In this document: in pieces, positions 1 to 5,202 of the stretch
Layout: every line of letters starts with the position of its first letter
Position numbering within the stretch: position 1 is the stretch's first letter
Origin: an uncultured Selenomonadaceae bacterium
GTDB taxonomy: Bacteria > Bacillota > Negativicutes > Selenomonadales > Selenomonadaceae
Length of the DNA: 5,262 bases
Direction: 5' to 3'
Assembly: GCA_905236785.1 (NCBI GenBank)
Contig: CAJOQC010000035.1
Location: forward strand, 1-5,262
Translations under genes and position numbers: made by a program
Notes under the pieces: model-generated
Seen by the model: the letters and a program-made list of their open reading frames with translations, nothing else
Databases searched by the model: none
What the model was told of the DNA's origin: nothing

Positions 1-101
1 GCACCCAAGTCATCAATGAACGTAGATTCAATCGAAACTTCATCCGGCTCCACACCCAACTGATCCACCACGATGTCTTTCACCTTGTCGAAAGTTGCCA
101 T
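1..101 (-). CDS. acpP: Acyl carrier protein, 5' part only (cut by window edge)
   Basis: This is the N-terminal 33 codons plus two bases of acyl carrier protein, the small acidic cytosolic protein that carries growing acyl chains on a 4'-phosphopantetheine arm. The translation starts [20 protein letters not shown] and ends in the conserved FIDDLGA segment that precedes the DSL motif. The serine that receives phosphopantetheine (normally about residue 36) is only a few bases beyond the window, so it cannot be checked. The ATG start is supported by a near-perfect Shine-Dalgarno AAGGGGGTG 5 nt upstream. The gene follows fabG after 52 nt, the usual place for acpP in Bacillota fab clusters. The identification is secure; the gene is partial only because the window ends. 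Confidence 0.95.
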   Translation of the reverse strand, partial: MATFDKVKDIVVDQLGVEPDEVSIESTFIDDLG

Positions 102-106
102 TATGT

Positions 107-115
107 CACCCCCTT
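107..115 (-). promoter_or_regulatory. Ribosome binding site of acpP
   Basis: AAGGGGGTG differs at one position from the full anti-SD complement AAGGAGGTG and sits 5 nt before the acpP ATG. A long, strong site suits a protein that is needed in large amounts. It overlaps a 10-bp palindrome CCTTATAAGG (112-121), which is too short without a loop to be a convincing hairpin. Confidence 0.75.
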
Positions 116-139
116 ATAAGGATATTTTTCGATGTTCTT

Positions 140-145
140 TGTCAA
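140..145 (-). promoter_or_regulatory. Possible -35 box in the fabG-acpP gap (weak internal promoter candidate)
   Basis: The 52-nt gap between fabG and acpP contains a perfect TTGACA on the minus strand. The possible -10 partners are poor: TATCCT at 119-124 leaves a 15-bp spacer, and TTATAA at 114-119 leaves a 20-bp spacer and overlaps the ribosome binding site. A separate acpP promoter would make biological sense because ACP is needed in excess over the enzymes, but the sequence support is only half a promoter. Confidence 0.25.
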
Positions 146-153
146 AATTTATG

Positions 154-897
154 TCACATTACCATGCCGCCGTCAATGTTAATGACTTGACCGGTAATGT
201 AAGACGCTTTTTCTGAAGCCAAGAACACGACGGCATCCGCCACGTTTTCGGCTTGCCCCAATTTGCCCAACGGGACACTCTTAATTAAATCTTCCTTTAC
301 CTTGTCGGGAAGCACCGCCGTCATATCGGTTTCTATGAAACCCGGCGCAACGGCGTTTGCGGTTATGCCCCTTGAGGCAAGTTCTTTGGCTACGGATTTG
401 GTAAAACCAATCACTCCGGCTTTTGCCGCCGCGTAGTTGGCTTGGCCGGCGTTCCCTGTTATGCCCACCACGGAGGACACGTTGACGATACGGCCGCTTT
501 TTTTCTTCATCATCAATTTTGCCGCCGCCTTGGTGCAATAAAACACGCCTTTTAAGTTCGTGTTTATCACCGCCTCGAAGTCCTCGTTTTTCATTCGCGC
601 CAAAAGCCCGTCGCGGGTGATGCCGGCGTTGTTCACCAATATATCAATACAGCCGAAATGCTCCGCCGCTTCTTTTACCATGTTGTCCGCGCTTTCGGCG
701 TCGGAAACGTCGGCTTTTATGAGGAGGGCTTCGCTGCCTGCCGCTTCGACCGCCGCCTTTGTTTCTTGGGCGGCCTTTTCGTTGCCGGCGTAGTTTATGG
801 CAACCTTTGCGCCTTCGGCGGCAAGGGCTGTGGCTATCGCTCTGCCTATGCCACGGGATGCGCCCGTCACCAACGCGACTTTACCGTTAAGCAACAT
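154..897 (-). CDS. fabG: 3-oxoacyl-[acyl-carrier-protein] reductase FabG
   Basis: FabG is the NADPH-dependent reductase that converts 3-oxoacyl-ACP to (R)-3-hydroxyacyl-ACP, the first reduction of each elongation cycle, as a cytosolic tetramer. The 247-residue product has every classical short-chain dehydrogenase landmark: the cofactor-binding TGASRGIG (11-18), NNAG (89-92), and the catalytic tetrad Asn114, Ser142, Tyr155 and Lys159 in the YxxxK motif. It also has the family C-terminus ending in GQVINIDGGMVM. The start chosen is the ATG at 897, giving MLLNGKVALVTGASRG, because AAGGAGG lies 9 nt upstream and the length then matches the family. An in-frame ATG at 924 would add nine residues, overlap fabD and put the Shine-Dalgarno inside the gene. 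fabG begins 1 nt after the fabD stop, so translation is probably coupled. SDR enzymes are easily misnamed, but the position between fabD and acpP makes FabG near certain. Confidence 0.97.
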   Translation of the reverse strand: MLLNGKVALVTGASRGIGRAIATALAAEGAKVAINYAGNEKAAQETKAAVEAAGSEALLIKADVSDAESADNMVKEAAEHFGCIDILVNNAGITRDGLLARMKNEDFEAVINTNLKGVFYCTKAAAKLMMKKKSGRIVNVSSVVGITGNAGQANYAAAKAGVIGFTKSVAKELASRGITANAVAPGFIETDMTAVLPDKVKEDLIKSVPLGKLGQAENVADAVVFLASEKASYITGQVINIDGGMVM

Positions 898-898
898 A

Positions 899-1843
899 CT
901 AACGAACCTCCTTGAAATAGTCAAGGACTTTTTGCAAACTTTCCTCGTTTTCTGCGTTCATGCTTACAAGTTTGCGGTCAATTCGCTTGTTAAAGCCGCA
1001 CAAAGTTTTCCCCGGGCCTGCTTCCACGAAGGTGTCCGCGCCCAAATCCGTCATGCTCTTTACGCAGTCAATCCATTTGACGGGGTTTGCCGCCTGCGCC
1101 ACGAGATTTTTCTTTATTTCGTCGGCGGAAATTTGAGTTTTGCCGTTTACGTTGGCGGCTACGGGGAATTTTGCGTCTTTCACGGTGATTTTATTCAGTT
1201 CGACGGCAAGTTTTTCCGCCGCGGGTTTCATCAAGGTGCTGTGGAAAGGCGCACTCACGGGGAGTATCACCGCTTTCTTTGCCCCTGCCGCCGTCAAAAG
1301 TTCCACGGCTTTTTCAACGCCCTTGGCAGTGCCGGCGATTACCGTTTGGCCGGGGCAGTTAAAGTTTACGGCTTGCACTTCGCCAATTTCTGCCGTGGCT
1401 TTTTGGCAGGCATCGACTATTACAGCATCGTCAAGACCGATTATGGCCGCCATTGCGCCTTCGCCCACCGGCACAGCCTCTTGCATGAACGTGCCGCGCT
1501 TATGCACCAACAAAACAGCGTCGGCAAAGTCAATCGCCCCCGCCGCCACAAGAGCGGAATATTCCCCCAAGCTGTGGCCGCCCGCAACGTCCGGGTTTAT
1601 GCCATGCTCGTTTAATATTTTGGCGGCGATAACGCTCACGGTCAAAATAGCCGGCTGAGTGTTTGCGGTTAGTTTCAGTTCTTCGGCAGGGCCTTCAAAG
1701 CAAAGTTTTTTTATCGAATAGCCCAAAGCATCGTCGGCTTCGGCAAATAATTTTTTCGCCACGTCGTACTTGTCGAAAAATTCTTTGCCCATGCCGACGG
1801 TCTGCGCCCCCTGACCGGGGAAAACAAACGCCAATTTGCCCAA
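899..1843 (-). CDS. fabD: Malonyl-CoA:ACP transacylase FabD (TTG start)
   Basis: FabD transfers malonyl from malonyl-CoA to the phosphopantetheine of ACP, supplying the extender unit for FAS II in the cytosol. The 314-residue length is typical. Visible landmarks are the N-terminal FVFPGQGAQ (6-14) with Gln11, the nucleophile elbow GHSLG (89-93) with Ser91, Arg116 in the KRG segment that binds the malonyl carboxylate, His201 in APFHS, and Gln250 near NPVKW. These match the known Ser92/Arg117/His201/Gln250 set of E. coli FabD. The start is TTG at 1843: an in-frame TGA lies six codons upstream with no ATG between, and the next ATG is at residue 18, beyond the FPGQG motif. AAGGAG stands 10 nt before the TTG. 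The gene follows the small membrane-protein gene by 15 nt, and its last codons carry the fabG ribosome binding site. Confidence 0.97.
   Translation of the reverse strand: MGKLAFVFPGQGAQTVGMGKEFFDKYDVAKKLFAEADDALGYSIKKLCFEGPAEELKLTANTQPAILTVSVIAAKILNEHGINPDVAGGHSLGEYSALVAAGAIDFADAVLLVHKRGTFMQEAVPVGEGAMAAIIGLDDAVIVDACQKATAEIGEVQAVNFNCPGQTVIAGTAKGVEKAVELLTAAGAKKAVILPVSAPFHSTLMKPAAEKLAVELNKITVKDAKFPVAANVNGKTQISADEIKKNLVAQAANPVKWIDCVKSMTDLGADTFVEAGPGKTLCGFNKRIDRKLVSMNAENEESLQKVLDYFKEVR
907..913 (-). promoter_or_regulatory. Ribosome binding site that fixes the fabG start
   Basis: AAGGAGG lies inside the last codons of fabD (Lys-Glu-Val-Arg-stop) and 9 nt before the ATG at 897. It supports that start over the in-frame ATG at 924, which lies upstream of it. 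Confidence 0.8.
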
Positions 1844-1853
1844 TCTCGTACAG

Positions 1854-1859
1854 CTCCTT
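1854..1859 (-). promoter_or_regulatory. Ribosome binding site that supports the TTG start of fabD
   Basis: AAGGAG overlaps the stop codon of the preceding small gene (TGAAGGAG) and is 10 nt from the TTG at 1843. Ribosomes ending the small gene would finish on top of this site, which favours coupled re-initiation at fabD. Confidence 0.75.
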
Positions 1860-2044
1860 CACATATGATTTTGTAAATCCTCCGTGCCGCACATGGGGCA
1901 TGAGGACGATTTGAACAACAGATAATACGGCACATAGATAAAGAGCCAACCGCCGCTCGTCAAAAGGGACAGCACTATCAGCCAAAACCAGTTGATGTGT
2001 TTTCGCGGTTGCACCATCTGTCCGCAATAGGGACAATATTTCAT
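1859..2044 (-). CDS. Small membrane protein with paired CxxC (zinc-ribbon-like), function unknown
   Basis: I do not recognise a named gene. The 61-residue product has three parts. A CPYCG knuckle (Cys4, Cys7) is at the N-terminus. A strongly hydrophobic, aromatic core spans about residues 17-44 (INWFWLIVLSLL, then TSGGWLFIYVPYYLLF), long enough for one helix or a tight re-entrant hairpin turning at the Ser-Gly-Gly. A second knuckle, CPMCG (Cys49, Cys52), is near the C-terminus. The four cysteines could complete one zinc site, placing both ends on the same membrane face. This is the general plan of bacterial zinc-ribbon proteins with a GGxW hydrophobic core and of LITAF-type domains. The ATG overlaps the fabK stop by 4 nt (ATGA), the only upstream Shine-Dalgarno is a weak GAGG, and fabD follows after 15 nt. 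It is therefore embedded in the operon and probably translated by coupling. A link to membrane lipid synthesis is inferred from position only. Confidence 0.82.
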   Translation of the reverse strand: MKYCPYCGQMVQPRKHINWFWLIVLSLLTSGGWLFIYVPYYLLFKSSSCPMCGTEDLQNHM

Positions 2045-2988
2045 TTATAGTTGGCCTCAATGTTCTTAAATGTATCGGGGAGACCTGCCACAATTCCTTC
2101 TATTATCTCCCGCACCGGCTTTATGTCGTTTAGCATACCCGATATTTGACCAATCATCACCGAACCGTTTTCGACGTCGCCTTCATGGGTTGCCCTGTGC
2201 AAACTGCCGACGCCCAAAGCCTCAAGCTCCTCGGCGGAAGCCCCCGCCGCCTCAAGTTCTTCGTATTTGCGGGAGAGTTTGTTGGCCAAAACTCGCGCCG
2301 GATGCCCCAAGGATCTGCCCGTTACCACCGTGGAGCGATCTTTGGCTTTTAGAACAAACTGCTTGTAATTGTCATGGGCGATACATTCTTCGCTCACGAC
2401 AAAACGCGAACCCATTTGCACGGCGTGCGCCCCCAAGGCAAAGGCCGCCGCCATGCCGCGAGAATCGGCTATGCCTCCCGCCGCTATAACGGGTACGTCA
2501 ACGGCATCCACCACCTGCGGCACAAGCGCCATGGTGGTTATGTCGCCGATATGGCCGCCGCTTTCGGTGCCTTCGGCGATTAAAGCATCCGCCCCCACGC
2601 GAACCAATCTTTTGGCAAGAGCCACGGAAGCCACAACGGGAATTACTTTGCAGCCGATTTCTTTTAGAGCCGGCACATATTCGCCGGGGTTGCCCGCGCC
2701 GGTTGTCACCACGGGGACTTTTTCCTCCAAAACCACCTGCATTACTTCTTTGACGAAGGGGCTCATAAGCATTACGTTTACGCCGAAAGGATTTTGCGTG
2801 CGTTCTTTGGTTTTTCTGATTTCGTTTCTTAAAGCGTCCGGGGGCATATGCCCCGCGCCGATAAGCCCCAAACCTCCGGCATTAGACACGGCAGAAGCAA
2901 GCTCGGCCGTGCCGATCCACGCCATGCCGCCTTGAAATATCGGATATTTTATGCCGATAAGTTTGCAGATAACATTGTTTTCAAACAT
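2041..2988 (-). CDS. fabK: Enoyl-[acyl-carrier-protein] reductase II FabK (FMN-dependent)
   Basis: FabK reduces trans-2-enoyl-ACP to acyl-ACP using FMN and NAD(P)H, the last step of each elongation cycle. It is unrelated to the SDR-type FabI and is known to be insensitive to triclosan. The 315-residue protein is a TIM barrel of the nitronate monooxygenase/FabK superfamily. It shows the N-terminal YPIFQGGMAW (15-24), AGGLG (37-41), PFGVNVML (67-74), TTGAGNP (95-101), ESGGHIG (142-148) with His146 matching the catalytic His144 of Streptococcus pneumoniae FabK, PVIAAGGIAD (166-175) and the phosphate-binding region QMGSRF (191-196). The late segment GDVENGSVMIGQ also matches FabK. The start is ATG with AAGGAGG 11 nt upstream, 6 nt after the fabH stop. 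A generic nitronate monooxygenase is the alternative, but the fab context and close fit to FabK make that unlikely. Confidence 0.95.
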   Translation of the reverse strand: MFENNVICKLIGIKYPIFQGGMAWIGTAELASAVSNAGGLGLIGAGHMPPDALRNEIRKTKERTQNPFGVNVMLMSPFVKEVMQVVLEEKVPVVTTGAGNPGEYVPALKEIGCKVIPVVASVALAKRLVRVGADALIAEGTESGGHIGDITTMALVPQVVDAVDVPVIAAGGIADSRGMAAAFALGAHAVQMGSRFVVSEECIAHDNYKQFVLKAKDRSTVVTGRSLGHPARVLANKLSRKYEELEAAGASAEELEALGVGSLHRATHEGDVENGSVMIGQISGMLNDIKPVREIIEGIVAGLPDTFKNIEANYK

Positions 2989-2994
2989 TAAAAG

Positions 2995-3996
2995 TTAATC
3001 CTCCTTCGCCCATTTCATTATGCATGAGCCCCATGTAAGCCCCGCGCCGAAACCGGCCAAGGCAATAACGTCACCCTTCTTAAACCGCGACTCCTTCGCC
3101 GCCTCGGCAAGTGCCACGGGGATTGACGCCGCCGACATATTGCCGTATTTGGCGATATTTATTATCACTCTTTCCATGGGCATACTGAGGCGTTTGGCCG
3201 CCGCTTCGATTATGCGAATGTTGGCTTGATGCGGCACCAACCAATCTATCTCCCCCTCGCTCATTCCGATTTTTTCAAGGGAAGACAGAACCGTTTTGCC
3301 CATAACTTTAACGGCGAAACGATAAACCGCCTTGCCGTCCATGTGAATGTAGTTAAGTCTTTTTTCAAGTACTTCCGCGCTGGCGGGGTGCAGACTGCCG
3401 CTGGCGGGTATGTCTAAAACGTCGCCGCCGGAGCCGTCGCTGCCAAGGTCGAAACTTAAGATGCCAAGGCCGTCCTCCACCTCGCCGTAAACCGCTGCCC
3501 CTGCGCCGTCGCCAAAGAGTATGCAGGTGTTGCGGTCTGTCCAGTCAACATATTTTGAAAGTGTTTCCGCGCCTATGACCAAAATTTTTTTATATGTGCC
3601 GTTGCCGATAAATTGGTCGGCGATAACCGACGAATAAATAAAACCCGAACAGGCCGCCGACAAATCAAAAGCCGCCGCGTTTTTTGCTCCAAGGCGGTCT
3701 TGCAATATTGAGGCCGTGGAGGGAATAATCCTGTCGCTTGTTAAAGTGGCGACGATTATTAAGTCAAGTTCCTCGGCGGAGGTTTTGGCATCCTCCAAGG
3801 CAGCTACAGCCGCCCGGTAGGCAAGTTCGCTCATGGGTACGCCATCTGCGGCTATGTGGCGTTCTTTTATGCCGGTGCGTTCGGTAATCCATGCATCGTT
3901 GGTATCAACCATTTTTTCAAGGTCAAAGTTTGTCATAACTTTCGGAGGAGCATAGTAACCCATCCCCAAAATGCCAACGCTTTTCATTTTCATCAT
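2995..3996 (-). CDS. fabH: 3-oxoacyl-[acyl-carrier-protein] synthase III FabH
   Basis: FabH (KAS III) starts fatty-acid chains by condensing a short acyl-CoA with malonyl-ACP; its choice of primer decides straight versus branched products. The 333-residue thiolase-fold enzyme shows the entry segment DTNDAWITERTGIKERHIA (31-49), the nucleophile Cys116 in DLSAACSGF, ILFGDGAGAAV (159-169), His256 in VPHQAN and Asn286 in YGNMSAAS, a complete Cys-His-Asn triad. Most family members have GNTSAAS; Met replaces Thr here, next to the catalytic Asn. Three nearby ATGs exist (3996, 3993, 3987). The first is chosen because AAAGGAGGGG ends 10 nt before it and because it forms a 4-nt ATGA overlap with the plsX stop, a pattern of coupled translation. 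The conserved sequence begins only after the third, so a start one or three codons later cannot be excluded. Primer preference cannot be read from the sequence with confidence. Confidence 0.97.
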   Translation of the reverse strand: MMKMKSVGILGMGYYAPPKVMTNFDLEKMVDTNDAWITERTGIKERHIAADGVPMSELAYRAAVAALEDAKTSAEELDLIIVATLTSDRIIPSTASILQDRLGAKNAAAFDLSAACSGFIYSSVIADQFIGNGTYKKILVIGAETLSKYVDWTDRNTCILFGDGAGAAVYGEVEDGLGILSFDLGSDGSGGDVLDIPASGSLHPASAEVLEKRLNYIHMDGKAVYRFAVKVMGKTVLSSLEKIGMSEGEIDWLVPHQANIRIIEAAAKRLSMPMERVIINIAKYGNMSAASIPVALAEAAKESRFKKGDVIALAGFGAGLTWGSCIMKWAKED

Positions 3997-5012
3997 TCGG
4001 CAACATCCCCTCCTTTGACGAGCGCATTTTGTATATGCGCCAAAACATCGCGATGAACATAATCGCCGGCGGCCTTTATGGCGTTTTCTATGGACTTGGC
4101 GTTAGACGAGCCGTGGCTGATTATGCAACAGCCGTTGACCCCTAAAAGCGGTGCGCCGCCGTATTCGTCAACGTCAAGGCGTTTACCTAACTTTCGCAGA
4201 GTGGGTCGCAACAAAAGCGCGCCCATTTTGGCGAAAACGCCGCCGTTCATTATCGCTTCCCGTATAAGTTCAAAAAAAGTAACCGCCATACCCTCGGCAA
4301 ATTTTAAGACCACGTTGCCCACAAAACCGTCGCACACCACAACGTCGAAATTGCCCTTGGGGATGTCCCTGCCTTCTGCGTTGCCGACAAAATTTATCGT
4401 CGAAATTTGCTTTAACAGCTGATAGGTTTCTTTTGCCTGTTCGTTGCCCTTTGTTTCCTCTTCGCCGATGTTCAAAAGGCCAACGCGGGGGTTGTTCTTT
4501 CCCAAGACGTGTTCGGCGTAAATCGAACCCATAAGCGCACTTTGCAAAAGATGCTCCGGCTTAGAATCCACATTCGCGCCGGAGTCCAAAAGAAGCGTCA
4601 CGCCCATGGGTGTCGGCATAGGGGTCGCGATAGCGGGGCGCGAGACGCCCTTTATTCGTTTTAATATGAGTTGCGCCGCCGTAACCGCCGCGCCGGTGCT
4701 GCCGGCGGACAAAACCGCATCGCACTCGCCGTCTTTAACCAAGCGAGTGGCGACCACTACGGAAGCATCCTTTTTTTGCCTTATGGCTTCGGCGGGATGT
4801 TCGTTCATTGAAATTACTTCGCCGGCGTGATGAATGCTTATCGGCAGATTTTCCCAACCTTTTTCGCTCTTTAGCTCTTCGCGAATTTTCTTTTCGTCTC
4901 CCACAAGCACAATCGCAAGTTCACTTTTGGTCTTTCGCGCCGCCCGTACCGCGCCCAACACGATTTCTCGCGGCGCAAAATCGCCGCCCATGGCATCAAG
5001 TGCGATTTTCAA
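3993..5012 (-). CDS. plsX: Phosphate acyltransferase PlsX (TTG start)
   Basis: PlsX converts acyl-ACP and phosphate to acyl-phosphate, which PlsY then uses to acylate glycerol-3-phosphate. It is a peripheral membrane enzyme linking FAS II to phospholipid synthesis. The 339-residue length is usual. Family blocks in order are MKIALDAMGGD (1-11), EHPAEAIRQKKDAS (71-84), SAGSTGA (102-108), RPAIATPMPT (125-134), LLDSGANVDSKPEHL (141-155), VGLLNIGEEETKGN (177-190), FVGNAEGRDI (208-217), VCDGFVGNVVLK (226-237), YGGAPLLGVNG (284-294) and SHGSSNA (299-305). The start is TTG at 5012: no in-frame ATG lies between it and an upstream in-frame stop, GGGAGG sits 7 nt before it, and the family's first residues begin exactly there. 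It is the first gene of the operon, behind a strong promoter and a leader of about 38 nt, and overlaps fabH by 4 nt. Confidence 0.97.
   Translation of the reverse strand: MKIALDAMGGDFAPREIVLGAVRAARKTKSELAIVLVGDEKKIREELKSEKGWENLPISIHHAGEVISMNEHPAEAIRQKKDASVVVATRLVKDGECDAVLSAGSTGAAVTAAQLILKRIKGVSRPAIATPMPTPMGVTLLLDSGANVDSKPEHLLQSALMGSIYAEHVLGKNNPRVGLLNIGEEETKGNEQAKETYQLLKQISTINFVGNAEGRDIPKGNFDVVVCDGFVGNVVLKFAEGMAVTFFELIREAIMNGGVFAKMGALLLRPTLRKLGKRLDVDEYGGAPLLGVNGCCIISHGSSNAKSIENAIKAAGDYVHRDVLAHIQNALVKGGDVAE
4007..4016 (-). promoter_or_regulatory. Ribosome binding site of fabH, inside the end of plsX
   Basis: AAAGGAGGGG ends 10 nt before the ATG at 3996. The alternative ATGs at 3993 and 3987 would be 13 and 19 nt away, so spacing favours the first, which also overlaps the plsX TGA. 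Confidence 0.7.
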
Positions 5013-5019
5013 AAAATTT

Positions 5020-5025
5020 CCTCCC
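5020..5025 (-). promoter_or_regulatory. Ribosome binding site that supports the TTG start of plsX
   Basis: GGGAGG is followed by 7 nt (AAATTTT) and then TTG. No other start codon in the plsX frame is available at suitable spacing, so this site decides the start. Confidence 0.78.
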
Positions 5026-5056
5026 GATAAACAGTCTTTGTATAAATTCCTTTGCC

Positions 5057-5085
5057 ATTATATCTACTTTGCATGAAAATTGCAA
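5057..5085 (-). promoter_or_regulatory. Sigma-A-type promoter of the plsX-fab operon
   Basis: On the minus strand TTGCAA (5080-5085, 4 of 6 to the -35 consensus) is followed after exactly 17 bp by TATAAT (5057-5062, 6 of 6). Transcription should begin near 5050, giving a leader of about 38 nt before the plsX TTG. I see no match to the FapR palindrome or to a FabT-type site around it, so lipid-responsive control is not visible at this promoter. Confidence 0.75.
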
Positions 5086-5095
5086 GGAGTGTTGT

Positions 5096-5171
5096 GGAAG
5101 CACTGCATAATTTCTGCCCCCTTGCCGGGGCTTTTTTCGGCAAGGGAACGAACTCATTTATGAGTGCTTCC
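5096..5171. repeat. Nested inverted repeat (potential 76-nt stem-loop/cruciform)
   Basis: The outer arms are GGAAGCACTGCATAA (5096-5110) and TTATGAGTGCTTCC (5158-5171), complementary over 14 bp with one bulged G. Inside them CCCTTGCCG (5119-5127) pairs perfectly with CGGCAAGGG (5138-5146) around a 10-nt loop. The element lies just upstream of the plsX promoter, so it would not be in the plsX mRNA. It could be the 3' end of an upstream transcript, a small RNA or a mobile-type palindromic element. No target-site duplication is evident at its edges. Confidence 0.6.
5116..5137 (+). terminator. Terminator-like hairpin with T-tract, plus strand
   Basis: GCCCC (5116-5120), loop CTTGCC, GGGGC (5127-5131) and then six T residues (5132-5137) form a short classical intrinsic terminator on the plus strand. 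It uses the same bases as the 9-bp hairpin CCCTTGCCG/CGGCAAGGG, so the two folds exclude each other. No plus-strand gene upstream in the window needs it; it may stop antisense transcription or belong to a short RNA. On the minus strand no T-tract follows. Confidence 0.4.
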
Positions 5172-5202
5172 TTGCGGGCATCTCTAAAAACTCGCTTTTA
5201 TA

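Noticed and set aside
112..121. Palindrome CCTTATAAGG over the acpP ribosome binding site as a possible operator or hairpin
   Set aside because: With no loop it cannot fold intramolecularly, and ten AT-centred bases are too little to claim a protein-binding operator.
898..924. Upstream in-frame ATG at 924 as the fabG start
   Set aside because: It would place the strong AAGGAGG inside the gene, overlap fabD by 26 nt and add residues not seen in FabG proteins.
797..1615. Long plus-strand open frame (272 codons) antisense to fabD and fabG
   Set aside because: It lies opposite two certain genes, shows no recognisable domain and no ribosome binding site was seen for it. Long antisense frames are expected opposite codon-biased genes of this composition.
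1695..2093. Minus-strand open frame (132 codons) crossing fabK, the small gene and fabD
   Set aside because: It overlaps three better-supported genes in another frame and has no family-like features. The 61-residue frame explains this stretch with its ATGA overlap and CxxC motifs.
2369..2935. Plus-strand open frame (188 codons) antisense to fabK
   Set aside because: Low-complexity Ser/Thr/Ala/Pro-rich translation typical of a shadow frame; fabK is intact on the other strand.
4689..4709. PlsX motif SAGSTGA differs from the SAGNTGA of Bacillus subtilis
   Set aside because: The Ser variant is, to my knowledge, common in clostridial-type PlsX proteins, so it is not a defect or novelty.
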